A stretch of 52,618 bases of DNA, taken from positions 1-52,618 of the forward strand of contig CADCWF010000343.1 of NCBI GenBank assembly GCA_902806345.1. The letters are read 5' to 3'. The first letter of the stretch is position 1. Each line of letters begins with the position of its first letter. This DNA is from an uncultured Thermomicrobiales bacterium. Its GTDB lineage: Bacteria; Chloroflexota; Chloroflexia; Thermomicrobiales; UBA6265. A program made the translations under genes and the position numbers. This document shows positions 10,091 to 18,604 of the stretch, piece after piece. The notes beneath the pieces are model-generated. The model saw only the letters and a list, made by a program, of their open reading frames with translations, had not been told where the DNA came from and made no database searches.

Positions 10091-10903
10091 CTAGTCCTCC
10101 CCGCGCTTGGTTGCCCGGAACGCTGCGGCTCCCAGGAGGGCAAAGCAGGCCCCGCTCAGCAGGGTCGCCAGAAAGGCCGGTCCTGTCGTTCGCTGTGGCA
10201 GGGAGGGTGCGGCCGGGAGGTTGAACAACTCAGGTTCGTCGTTCAGGACGAACATGGCGTTGAGGCCACCGATACCGTTCGTCCCTCCCAGGCTGGTATC
10301 CCCGTAGAGCGATGCCTTCTGCACCCCGCGCTCCTTTAGCGATTCCACCCGGCTGCGGCCTATCGAGCGGAGTTCGGTCACCGGACCAAACAGGATCGAG
10401 TCGGTTGGGCAGGCTGTGGCACAGGCAGGCTGGAGCCCCCCTCGGAGACGGTCGTAGCAGAGGGTGCACTTGTGCACCCGGCCGTCGTCCTGGTCAAGCT
10501 GGGGGACACCGAACGGGCAGGCGGGGACGCAGTAGCCGCACCCGTTGCAGATATCCGGCTGGATGAAGATGGAGTCGAACTCGGTGCGCACGATCGCACC
10601 GGTCGGGCAGGCTTCCATGCAGCCCGCATGCACGCAGTGTTTACAGACATCGCTGAGCATCAGCCAGGCGAACGGCGCCTCATCGGTCGCTACGCGCTCG
10701 ATGAAGGCGACGTGGCGCCAGGTCGTCGCCCCCAGGTCGCCCGTGTTGTCGTAGGAGCGGGCGGAGAGCGCAGCGTCGCCGTCCGCAGGAAGCTCGTTCC
10801 ACTGTTTGCAGGCGACCTCGCACGCCTTGCAGCCGATGCAGAGCGTGGCATCGGTCAAGAAGCCCATGGCGCCCGGGTGCTCGTGGCCGAACGACCTAGT
10901 CAT
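10091..10903 (-). CDS. Formate dehydrogenase iron-sulfur (beta) subunit
   Basis: This 270-residue electron-transfer subunit carries four [4Fe-4S] clusters. Cysteine groups are visible in CIGCKACEVACKQWNE (about residues 17-32), CKHCVHAGCMEACP, CNGCGYCVPACPFGVP, and CTLCYDRL plus CATACP. A single hydrophobic helix near the C-terminus (AFLATLLSGACFALLGAAAF) should anchor it, as in FdnH/FdoH. ATG 10903 directly abuts the TAG stop of the alpha subunit with no intervening base, and AAGGG lies six bases upstream. It links the molybdenum/tungsten active-site subunit to the NrfD anchor. No signal peptide is present, as expected for a partner-translocated or cytoplasmic subunit. Confidence 0.93.
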   Translation of the reverse strand: MTRSFGHEHPGAMGFLTDATLCIGCKACEVACKQWNELPADGDAALSARSYDNTGDLGATTWRHVAFIERVATDEAPFAWLMLSDVCKHCVHAGCMEACPTGAIVRTEFDSIFIQPDICNGCGYCVPACPFGVPQLDQDDGRVHKCTLCYDRLRGGLQPACATACPTDSILFGPVTELRSIGRSRVESLKERGVQKASLYGDTSLGGTNGIGGLNAMFVLNDEPELFNLPAAPSLPQRTTGPAFLATLLSGACFALLGAAAFRATKRGED

Positions 10904-13900
10904 CTATCGCCCTTCGTTCCAGTCGCGAGTACCGTCCATCGCCACGCGCGTTGCCGAAAACGATGCGCGGCGCACCGAACACGTCATCGCCTTCCCTTCG
11001 TGGATCAGCGAGTTCGGATCTTCGACCAGGGAGGTCAGATCGTTGGCGATGGCGCCGGTGGCGATCCCGCCAAAGCCGAAGTGCCAGGGCAGACCCACCT
11101 GATGGATCGTACGGCCGCCGATGGAAAGGGGTTGGAGGCGGTCGGTGACGAGCGCTCGGGTCACGATCTCGCCGCGCGGTGTGGAGATCGCGATCCAGCC
11201 GCCATTGTCGATGCCGACGCGGTCCGCCAGTACCGAATCAAGTTCGGCAAAACCCTCCGGTTGGAGCTCGGCGAGCCACGGCACGAATCGAGACATGCCG
11301 CCCGCCGTGTGGTGCTCGGTTAGCCGATAGGTGGTGAGCACGTGCGGAAAGCGAGGGTCCTGGAGCGGCTGGTAGGGGTTCCCTGGGTCGCTCAGTTCCC
11401 GTGCCACGGGGTTGCGAAGCTGATCGGGGTAGAGCTCGTTTGCGACCGGGGATTCCCAGGGCTCGTAATGGGTCGGCAATGGTCCGTCGCGCAGGGCCGA
11501 GGCAACGAAGAGCTGGGCGCGACCGTCGGCAAGCATGAGGAACGGCGCGTCGCCGCGGTGCGCGGTGACCCCGGTAGCCCCAGCTCCGGGTCTGTATTCG
11601 GGCGGCTTGGCGCTCGGGAAATCGGGGATATCGTGGCCGATCCAGCGTCCCCGCTCGATGTCCCACCAGATCCAAGCCTTCCGCTCCGACCACGGCGTTC
11701 CGTCGGGCCTCGCCGAGGCGCGGTTGTAGAGGATCCTCCGGTCGGCGGGCCAGGCGTAGCCCCAACCAAGCGAGGCCCGGCCGGAGGCAGCCCGTTCGCG
11801 AGCGCGATTGCGGTCGGTCGCGGGCATGATTCCTGAGTAGATCCAGCAGCCGCAGGCAGTCGAGCCGTCGTCTCGGAGCTCGCCGAAACCTGTCACAGGT
11901 TGTCCGCTCGCCAGGTGGACGCCGTTGATCTCCAGGAGGACGCGCTCGAGATTCGGTTCGCCGTCGGGGAGGGTCGGGTAGGTCCATTCGAGGGCCTGGA
12001 GTTGGGCCGCTCTCGGCGAATCATCGTCTGCGTACCGCTCGCGGAGCAACCGCGCAAGGCGATGCACGAACCAGGCTTCGCTGGTTGCTTCACCCGGGGG
12101 CGGCACCGCCCGGTCGTGCCACTGGATCAGGCGCTGGGTGTTCGTGTAAGAGCCGTCCTTCTCGGCGGTCAGCGCGGCCGGCAGGAGAAAGACCTCGGTC
12201 GGGATCTCCTCCGGGCGGAGGGAGCCCTCGGCGACCTCTGGACCGTCTTTCCAGAAGTTGGCCGACTCGATCTCGAAGGCGTCTCGGACGACCAGCCAGC
12301 GGAGGCGGGAAAGACCCCGCCGGGCGAGCTTGGCGTTCAGCCCTCCGACTGCCGGGTTCTGCCCCATGCAGAAGAGCCCCTGGATGACGCCACGGTCCAT
12401 CATCAGCGTCATCTGCTGGAACGAGTAGTCTCCTTCAATCTGAGGCAACCATCCGTAACCAAATCCATTGTTTGGAGTCGCCCGCTCGCCGTAGTAGGCC
12501 TTGAGGAGGCTGACCATGTAGGCGGGCGCGTGGTGCCACCAGCCCGTCTCGGTCGTCACGTCGGCGAGGTAGTTGGCGAGCGAGGCGTGGGGACGGTCCG
12601 CCGCAGGCATCGGCAGGTAGCCGGGGAGTAGGTTGAAGAGCGTCGGGATGTCGGTGCTGCCCTGGATCGTGGCGTGTCCCCGCAACGCCATGATGCCGCC
12701 ACCGGGACGCCCGATATTGCCGAGCAGCAACTGGAGGATGGCGCACGCCCCGATCATCTGGGTGCCGGTCGTGTGTTGGGTCCATGCCACGGAGTAGCAG
12801 AAGGTCGTGGTCCGCTCCGGCGTGGAGTTGGCGGTGATCGCCGAGAGGAGCCGCTCGAACTGGTCGGGGTCGATGCCGCAGACGCGCTGAACGCTCTCCG
12901 GCGTATAGCGGGCAAAGTGCCGTCGAAGCACCTGGAAGACGCAGCGCAGGTGGGTCAGCGACGGATCCTCTTCGACATTCGTTTCGCCTGCACGCTGCTC
13001 GTACGACTCCGCGTCGATCGCCTGCGAGTGACCGGACCCGCGGTTGCCCGCGAGTGCCCAAGACGAGGTGTCGTAGGCGCGTTCACCCTCACGGTAGCCC
13101 GAGAAAAGCCCATGGAGGTCGTCCGTGTCCTGGAAGGCGTCGCCGACCAGGGCCGCCGCGTTGGTGTAGTGGAGGACGTACTCCCGGTTGAAGAGCCCGC
13201 GCTCGATGACGGCGGAGATCAAGGCGCCGAGCAGGACGAGGTCGCTGCCGGCTCGGATCGGGAGATGGAGATCGGCCAGGGCCGAGGTTCGGGTGAAGCG
13301 CGGATCGACGTGGACGACGGTCCCACCGCGCTCGCGGGCTTCGACCACGAAGCGGAACCCGACCGGATGGTTCTCGGCCATGTTTGAGCCCATCACCACC
13401 ACGCAGTCGCTTTCGGCGAGATTCTGGAGGAAGGTCGTCGCCCCGCCGCGGCCGAGTCGGGCGCCCAGACCGGGCACCGTCGAGGAGTGTCATATCCGGG
13501 CCTGGTTCTCGACGGCGACGATCCCCAGACCGGCGGTGAAGAGCTTCTTAATCAGGTAGTTCTCTTCGTTGTCCAACGTCGCACCGCCGAGGTGGCCGAT
13601 GCCCAGCGTCCGGTTGACCCGGCGGCCCTGCTCGTCCCGCTCCTGCCAGGTGTTGTCGCGCGTCTCCTTGACGAGGTCGGCGATCCGATCCATTGCCCAA
13701 GCCAGCGGCTTGTGTTCCCAAGCCGTTCCGAAGGGCCGCCGATAGAGTAATTCGGCGATCCGGAGCGGACTCTGGAGGAGCCCGCGGGTGGCGGCGCCTT
13801 TGGGGCAGAGGGTGCCGGCGTTGATCGGGCTGGCAGGGTTGCCCTCGACATCGATCACGCGCCCCTGTTTCGTGTAGACCAATTGGGAACAACCGACCGC

Positions 13901-14032
13901 GCAGTAGGGGCAGACGCTGACGGTGACATCGGCACCTGTGGTTCGAGGAACGATTGCACGCGACCGGGCGGAGATGGGGTTGGGGTTGAACCCAACATGT
14001 CGGCGGAATAGGCGGAGGACTCGTGGTTGCAT
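10904..14032 (-). CDS. Formate dehydrogenase alpha subunit, selenocysteine-containing (TGA at 13490-13492)
   Basis: This catalytic subunit oxidises formate to CO2 at a bis-MGD molybdenum or tungsten centre. The frame spans 1043 codons with one internal TGA at codon 181. The flanking residues NQARI-U-HSSTV match the NQARV-U-H active site of FdnG-type enzymes, so the TGA encodes selenocysteine. An N-terminal [4Fe-4S] motif CPYCAVGC with a fourth cysteine at residue 76 precedes it; GSNMAENHPVGFRF and the C-terminal molydopterin-binding domain follow. Unlike classic FdnG I see no twin-arginine signal peptide; the frame is closed by a stop upstream of ATG 14032. A cytoplasmic location is therefore possible. 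A gene caller would break this into two genes at 13477/13490. Confidence 0.93.
13460..13492 (-). promoter_or_regulatory. Bacterial SECIS element after the selenocysteine UGA
   Basis: On the minus strand the UGA (13492-13490) is followed by 11 bases and then a 7-bp hairpin GGTGCCC / GGGCGCC with the apical loop GGTCT (13478-13460). The GGUCU loop and the 11-base distance match what I recall of the E. coli fdhF SECIS recognised by SelB. The stem contains one G.U pair. This is the expected mRNA element directing UGA decoding and lies wholly inside the coding sequence. Confidence 0.85.
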
Positions 14033-14111
14033 GGGCCCGTGTGCTCCGGCGTTCGAATACGAGGGTGCCGCTTCGTGCCCGACGAGTTCGTTGCGGCCAC
14101 GTGGTGAGGAT

Positions 14112-14153
14112 TTGTCGGTTGGTCATTCGGGGGCGAACTGCGCCAACCGACAA
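14112..14153 (-). terminator. Inverted repeat between mutY and the fdh operon
   Basis: Perfect 11-bp arms TTGTCGGTTGG (14112-14122) and CCAACCGACAA (14143-14153) enclose a 20-base loop, which itself has a small TTCG/CGAA stem. It begins three bases after the mutY stop and ends 80 bases before the fdh start. There is no T-run, so it is either a weak terminator for the ABC-F to mutY operon or a regulator-binding palindrome for fdh. Confidence 0.45.
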
Positions 14154-14155
14154 CC

Positions 14156-15163
14156 CTAATCGGGCAGGCTTACACGTGCCGTGCCAGCATCGCCCGCGTC
14201 ATACGAGGCGGGTTCTTCGGCAACGAGCGCGAGCCCATCCCGGGCCAGACCGTCGACAACCGATTTCAGCCAGGGCACATCGGCGTCCGAGAACCCCTCC
14301 CGCACCTGTGGGCCGAGCCGACGCAGCTCGATGCCACTCCCTTCTTGCGATGGAACCGAACGGAGGGCTTTGAGCACCTGGCCGCGGTAGTACCTGTTCG
14401 ACCCCTGGAATGCCCCCTCGTTCTTCTTCCGCACCCCGCGCGGGAGCGACGCGACGATGGCCTGGATCGTGGGGAAGGCGCGACAGGATCGTTGGAGCGG
14501 GCAGACGACGCATGCCGGCTTGCGAGCGGTGCAGTGGAGGGCACCGAATTCGATCAGCGCCTGATTCCATTGCCAGCCGTTCCCGGGCGGCACCAACCGC
14601 CCGGCCAGGTCGAGAACGGAGCGTTCCGAGGCAATCGGTTCCGGTAGGTCCGGGCCGAACCAGAGGCGATGGACGACCCGGCGCATGTTTGTGTCGACGA
14701 AGGCCACGTCCTGCTCGAACGCGAAACAGGCAACCGCCCCGGCGGTGTAGGGTCCGATCCCGGGCAGGTTCCGCAACCCGTCCGGGTCGCTCGGCCAGCC
14801 CCCCCGCTCGATCACGGCCTGGGCCGTTCGCTGCAGGTTCACCGCCCGCCGGTTGTAGCCGAGGCCGGCCCAGAGGCGGATGACATCGGACGTTGGACCG
14901 GCAGCCAGCGATTCAACCGTCGGAAACCGGTCGAGGAACGCCTCGTAGTAGGGGATGACGCGGTCCACCTGCGTTTGCTGGAGCATAACCTCCGAGACCA
15001 GGACGCGGTATGGGTCGCGGGTGCGCCGCCACGGGAGTTCGCGGGCATTGTCGCGGAACCACCTCAGCAGGCCAAGCCGAACTGACTCCACCCATTCATC
15101 GGTGGGAAGAGCCGACCTCTCGGGCGGAGGTGCCTCGCCGCCAGCCGCCGATTGCCCGTTCAT
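14156..15163 (-). CDS. mutY: Adenine DNA glycosylase MutY, lacking the NUDIX-like domain
   Basis: MutY removes adenine mispaired with 8-oxoguanine. The 335-residue protein has catalytic Glu58 in [10 protein letters not shown], the helix-hairpin-helix [10 protein letters not shown], Asp157 in AFVDTNMRR, and the [4Fe-4S] cysteines C211-x6-C218-x2-C221-x5-C227. The C-terminal 100 residues do not resemble the NUDIX-like 8-oxoG recognition domain; instead there is a short domain starting [18 protein letters not shown], similar to actinobacterial short MutY forms as I recall them. ATG 15163 overlaps the preceding gene stop (ATGA); an open frame extends upstream over that gene but is not used. It is the last gene of the ABC-F/coaE/dsbA-like/mutY operon. 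Confidence 0.93.
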   Translation of the reverse strand: MNGQSAAGGEAPPPERSALPTDEWVESVRLGLLRWFRDNARELPWRRTRDPYRVLVSEVMLQQTQVDRVIPYYEAFLDRFPTVESLAAGPTSDVIRLWAGLGYNRRAVNLQRTAQAVIERGGWPSDPDGLRNLPGIGPYTAGAVACFAFEQDVAFVDTNMRRVVHRLWFGPDLPEPIASERSVLDLAGRLVPPGNGWQWNQALIEFGALHCTARKPACVVCPLQRSCRAFPTIQAIVASLPRGVRKKNEGAFQGSNRYYRGQVLKALRSVPSQEGSGIELRRLGPQVREGFSDADVPWLKSVVDGLARDGLALVAEEPASYDAGDAGTARVSLPD

Positions 15164-15783
15164 TCCTTGCGGGGGCGCTTGATCTCGTGGAGATAGGGGC
15201 GCAGTCGGGCGGTTCGGACGAACTCGTGGAAAAAGTCCACCGCTTCGTCGGCTGGGGCGCTCGGGAGCATCCGGAGATAGGACGCCGTGCCGTCGGGGAA
15301 CACAATGGTCGGGGTGCCGAACGCACCGTGCTCGTCCCGCCCCCGAGCGTAGTCGGCCCCGATCTCGGACAAGAGCGAGCGGTCGGCGATGTCGCGCTCG
15401 AATCGATCGAGGTCGAGTTCGCCGCGCTTTGCGGCCTCCAGCACGGTCGAGCGCTTGCCGTGGTCCTTCCCCTCGTCGTGGCGGAGACCGAGCATGGCGT
15501 AGTGGTATCGCTCGAAGGCATCGGCTCCTTGTTGGCGAGCGGCGAGTGCTCCGCGGAAGGCTGGCAATCCCTTGCTGCGGAAGCCGTCGGGCTGTTCCCA
15601 CAACTTCCACTCGGGACCGTTGGCCGAGTTGATCTGCTCCAGTGGGAAAAAGCGCCAGGTGATGTCCATCCGATCGCCCAGGCTCCGCTTGACGTCCCGG
15701 AGCCAGATCGCGGCACCGTTGACGTAGGGGCAGCCGTAATCGAAGTACACGTCGAACTCAAATACCTCGTCCAACACCCTCAA
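15160..15783 (-). CDS. DsbA/FrnE-family thioredoxin-fold protein, single active-site Cys
   Basis: This 207-residue protein has the DsbA fold of the FrnE/HCCA isomerase group: the opening strand [15 protein letters not shown], an all-helical insertion, and the cis-Pro loop GTPTIVF. The active site reads C18-P-Y-V21, so the second redox cysteine is missing and a disulfide-exchange role is doubtful; a glutathione S-transferase-like or isomerase activity is possible. No signal peptide is seen, so it is cytoplasmic. The start is TTG 15783, overlapping the coaE stop as TTGA; GTG at 15777, with AAAGG six bases upstream, is an equally possible start. It lies between coaE and mutY with 4-bp overlaps on both sides. 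Confidence 0.8.
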   Translation of the reverse strand: MRVLDEVFEFDVYFDYGCPYVNGAAIWLRDVKRSLGDRMDITWRFFPLEQINSANGPEWKLWEQPDGFRSKGLPAFRGALAARQQGADAFERYHYAMLGLRHDEGKDHGKRSTVLEAAKRGELDLDRFERDIADRSLLSEIGADYARGRDEHGAFGTPTIVFPDGTASYLRMLPSAPADEAVDFFHEFVRTARLRPYLHEIKRPRKE

Positions 15784-16487
15784 CCTTTCCGCGTTTCCGC
15801 TACTGCGCTCTGCTGCGCTTCGTGTCTCAACTCGTGCTCTCGGATGGCCGCTCCAAGGGCAGTACCGACCTGGATGCGTGTGTCCGTGATCGGTCCGTCA
15901 TTGTCGATCGTCCGGTCGGCACGAGCCAGCTTCATGGCTACCGGCGGCTGCGAGGAGATCCGCTTCCGAGCGCCCTCGAGATCGAGCCCGTTCCGGGCCA
16001 TGAGCCGCGCCAGTTGCGTCTCTGGACCACACCTGACCACCCAGACTTCGTTGCACCGGTCCGCGAGTCCGCTCTCGATCAGCTTGATCGCGTCGATGGC
16101 GACGATCTTGGAACCGGCCGCTTCGGCTCTCCGCAGGATCTCGGAGACCACCGGCGGCCGCACGATCCGATCCAGGGAGGCGAGCGCCGCGGGGTCCGAG
16201 AAGACGATTCCGGCGAGAGCCCGGCGGTCGAGCGCTCCGTCCGTGGTCATGACGGACCGGCCGAACTCGCTGGCGATGCGGTCGAGCAGGGGCGAGCCGG
16301 GAACCACGAGTGAGGCATAGACACCGTCGGCGTCGATCGTCGCCGCCCCCGCCTCGCCGAGCATGGCGAGCACGGCGCTCTTGCCGCAGGCGATGTTGCC
16401 GGTGATGCCGATCCAGAGCGGCGTGCCGCGTCCGCCCTCGGTCGGAGGGGACGGCCCCTGAGGCAACCGCCCGTCGACGACGCTCAC
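15780..16487 (-). CDS. coaE: Dephospho-CoA kinase
   Basis: CoaE phosphorylates dephospho-CoA in the last step of coenzyme A synthesis. The 235-residue product has the P-loop [11 protein letters not shown] at about residue 28, followed by the [10 protein letters not shown] segment and the lid region, as in the CoaE family. I chose GTG 16487 because it overlaps the stop of the ABC-F gene as GTGA and has a G-rich box upstream; the open frame runs 15 codons further into that gene. A Pro/Gly-rich stretch of about 20 residues precedes the conserved core. Its stop overlaps the DsbA-like start. Identification is firm, although the sequence after residue 150 is rather diverged. Confidence 0.92.
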   Translation of the reverse strand: MSVVDGRLPQGPSPPTEGGRGTPLWIGITGNIACGKSAVLAMLGEAGAATIDADGVYASLVVPGSPLLDRIASEFGRSVMTTDGALDRRALAGIVFSDPAALASLDRIVRPPVVSEILRRAEAAGSKIVAIDAIKLIESGLADRCNEVWVVRCGPETQLARLMARNGLDLEGARKRISSQPPVAMKLARADRTIDNDGPITDTRIQVGTALGAAIREHELRHEAQQSAVAETRKG

Positions 16488-18412
16488 GAACCCCCCGCGA
16501 CCAGCTCGAATTGGGAACTCACTTCTTCCCACCGGGCGTAGGCCCCTTCGAGCTCATCCTGGAGGCGGCTGTACTCCCCACCCAGTCGCTCCATCGCCCC
16601 CACGTCGGCGTCGATGCTGGCGATGGCGAGGGCATCCGAGAGCTCGTTCAGCCGCCCTTCCAGCTTGGCGATTTCGCGCTCGACCTGGGTCAACGATTTC
16701 TGGACTGGACCCTCACCGGACCGGCGCCGCGGACGTTCCGGAGCGGCCTTCGACGTCTCGATTCGGGCGACGGCTGCGGACTCGGACGGTTCGGTTTTCT
16801 TGCTCGCCTGCCGTTGATAGTCGGTGTAGTTGCCAAGGTAGGCACGGACTGCACCGTCGCTGATGACCCAGGTCCGGGTGGCGACGCGGTCGATGAAAAA
16901 GCGGTCGTGCGAGACGAACAGGACGGTGCCGTCAAAGGCGCGGAGCATCTCCTCCAGCGTTTCCCGTGTGTGGATATCAAGGTGGTTGGTCGGCTCGTCC
17001 AGGATGAGGAAGTTGGCCTGCCGCAGGAGCAGGCAGGCGAGAGCGAGTCGCGAGCGTTCGCCGCCGGAGAGGGAACCGACCCGTTTGAAGACGTCGTCGT
17101 CCGAGAACAGGAACCGGCCGAGGTAGGTGCGGGCCGCCTCTTCGCCCATCGGCTGGGTGTCGAGCACGACCCCGAGCGGGGTTCCGTCGTCGGGAAGCCG
17201 CTCGTGGCCCTGTGCGTAGTAGCCCGTCTTCACGTTCGTGCCGAACGACGAGCGCCCCTTGAGGGGCGGGATCTCGCCGATCAAGGTCCGCAGGAGCGTC
17301 GATTTGCCGCTGCCGTTCGGACCGACGAGGGCAACACGGTCGCCCCGCTCGATCATCAACTCCGGCGTCGACAGGAGCTGGTGCGCCCCGTCAGCCCCGA
17401 CGTACCCCGCCCGCAGCGGCGAGATCGAGAGCACTTCGCGACCGCTGCGCAGCGCCTGGTTGAGCCGGAGGTTGAGCCCTTCGTGTTCCTGCGGCCGCTC
17501 GATGCGATCGATCCGCTCCAGCCGTGTCTGCCGGCCTCGAGCCTCGCGAGACCGCTGACCCGCCTTGTAGCGACGAATGAATTCCTCGGTCCGGGCGATA
17601 TACGCCTGCTGTTCTTCGTACTCCTGCAGCCGGCGAGACATCCGCTCTTCCCGCAGGTCCAGGTAGCGCGTATACGGGGCGGGATAGTCCTCCAGTCGAC
17701 CGAACGAAAGATCGAGTGTCCGGCTCGTTACCCGATCGAGGAAGTACCGATCGTGCGAGACCACCAGACTTGCCCCGGACCAGCTCTGGAGGAACTCTTC
17801 GAGCCACTCCACCATCGCCAGGTCGAGGTGGTTCGTCGGTTCGTCCAGGAGGAGGAGGTCGGGCGCGGTGAGCAAGGCTTTCGCGAGCGCGACCCTCGTC
17901 TTCTGGCCACCGCTGAGCTGGTTGACCGGGTGCCCGAACTGCTCGGACGTGAACCCCAGTCCGAGCAACACCTGGTCGGTGCGATGCTCAATGTCGTAGC
18001 CGCCCGCGGTTTCGAAACGCAGCGAGAGACGGTCGTACTCAGCGAGCAATGCGTCGAGGTCGTCGCCCGCCAGGTCGCCCATCCGCTGCTCAATCTCGCG
18101 CATCCGTTCGCCGGCGGCGAGGGCGTCGGCGAACCCGAGCCGCGCCTCGTCGCGGAGGCTCCGGTCGCTGGTGAAGCGCGCCTCCTGAGGGAGGTAGGTG
18201 AGACGGGCGCCGTTCGCCAGCGAGATGGTTCCGGTTCGGGGGTGATCGACACCGACGATGATCCGGAGGAGGGTGGACTTGCCGGCGCCGTTGACCCCGA
18301 CGAGAGCGGCGCGCTCCTTTTCGGCGAGTTGAAAGCCGACGCCTTCGAAGACCAACTCCGACCCGAAGGCCATGGCGAGGTCGGTCACAGTGAGGAGGAC
18401 GGAGGATGGCAT
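16484..18412 (-). CDS. ABC-F family ATPase (ribosome-associated, Uup/YdiF-like)
   Basis: This 642-residue soluble protein has two ABC domains and no membrane segment, so it belongs to the ABC-F translation factors that act at the ribosomal E site. The first domain has GVNGAGKST, LSGGQKTRVALAKALL and LLLLDEPTNHLD; the second has GPNGSGKST, LSGGERSRLALACLLL and FLILDEPTNHLD. A charged linker (RRYKAGQRSREARGRQTRLERI) joins them. The C-terminus is a coiled coil (EREIAKLEGRLNEL onward), as in Uup and YdiF. ATG 18412 is the first codon of the open frame. It leads the operon with coaE. Subfamily, and any antibiotic-resistance role, cannot be decided from sequence reading. Confidence 0.92.
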   Translation of the reverse strand: MPSSVLLTVTDLAMAFGSELVFEGVGFQLAEKERAALVGVNGAGKSTLLRIIVGVDHPRTGTISLANGARLTYLPQEARFTSDRSLRDEARLGFADALAAGERMREIEQRMGDLAGDDLDALLAEYDRLSLRFETAGGYDIEHRTDQVLLGLGFTSEQFGHPVNQLSGGQKTRVALAKALLTAPDLLLLDEPTNHLDLAMVEWLEEFLQSWSGASLVVSHDRYFLDRVTSRTLDLSFGRLEDYPAPYTRYLDLREERMSRRLQEYEEQQAYIARTEEFIRRYKAGQRSREARGRQTRLERIDRIERPQEHEGLNLRLNQALRSGREVLSISPLRAGYVGADGAHQLLSTPELMIERGDRVALVGPNGSGKSTLLRTLIGEIPPLKGRSSFGTNVKTGYYAQGHERLPDDGTPLGVVLDTQPMGEEAARTYLGRFLFSDDDVFKRVGSLSGGERSRLALACLLLRQANFLILDEPTNHLDIHTRETLEEMLRAFDGTVLFVSHDRFFIDRVATRTWVISDGAVRAYLGNYTDYQRQASKKTEPSESAAVARIETSKAAPERPRRRSGEGPVQKSLTQVEREIAKLEGRLNELSDALAIASIDADVGAMERLGGEYSRLQDELEGAYARWEEVSSQFELVAGGS

Positions 18413-18480
18413 CGGAGCTTAATCGCCTTGCAGAAAATCCACTCGCGCAGGGACTGCCGGACCGAACCGGCGGCTCGTCC

Positions 18481-18486
18481 AGTATA
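18481..18486 (-). promoter_or_regulatory. Possible -10 of the ABC-F operon promoter
   Basis: The minus strand reads TATACT here, 68 bases upstream of the ABC-F start. I see no convincing -35 at 16-18 bases, so this is a partial promoter match only. It lies back-to-back with the lysA promoter. Confidence 0.35.
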
Positions 18487-18537
18487 GACTGCGGTTCGAT
18501 CGTCATCCGTGTGGGGAGTAAGGCAGCAGGAAACTGT

Positions 18538-18566
18538 TTGCACAGACACTTTAGTGTACGTACACT
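18538..18566 (+). promoter_or_regulatory. lysA promoter with an overlapping 14-bp palindromic operator
   Basis: TTGCAC (18538-18543), a 17-base spacer and TACACT (18561-18566) form a good sigma-70 type promoter 39 bases before the lysA start. A perfect palindrome AGTGTACGTACACT (18553-18566) fills the end of the spacer and the -10, the place where a repressor would block RNA polymerase. The binding protein is unknown. Confidence 0.65.
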
Positions 18567-18604
18567 TACCGGCCCGGTCCCACGCGACCGGGAGGCAGCA
18601 GAGG

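Noticed and set aside
13477..13492. TGA in the formate dehydrogenase gene as a nonsense mutation or frameshift
   Set aside because: The frame is unchanged on both sides, the context matches the Sec site and a SECIS follows.
16511..18487. A 658-codon open frame on the plus strand opposite the ABC-F gene
   Set aside because: It is the antisense of a well-conserved gene; long antisense frames are expected at this GC content and the translation matches no motif.
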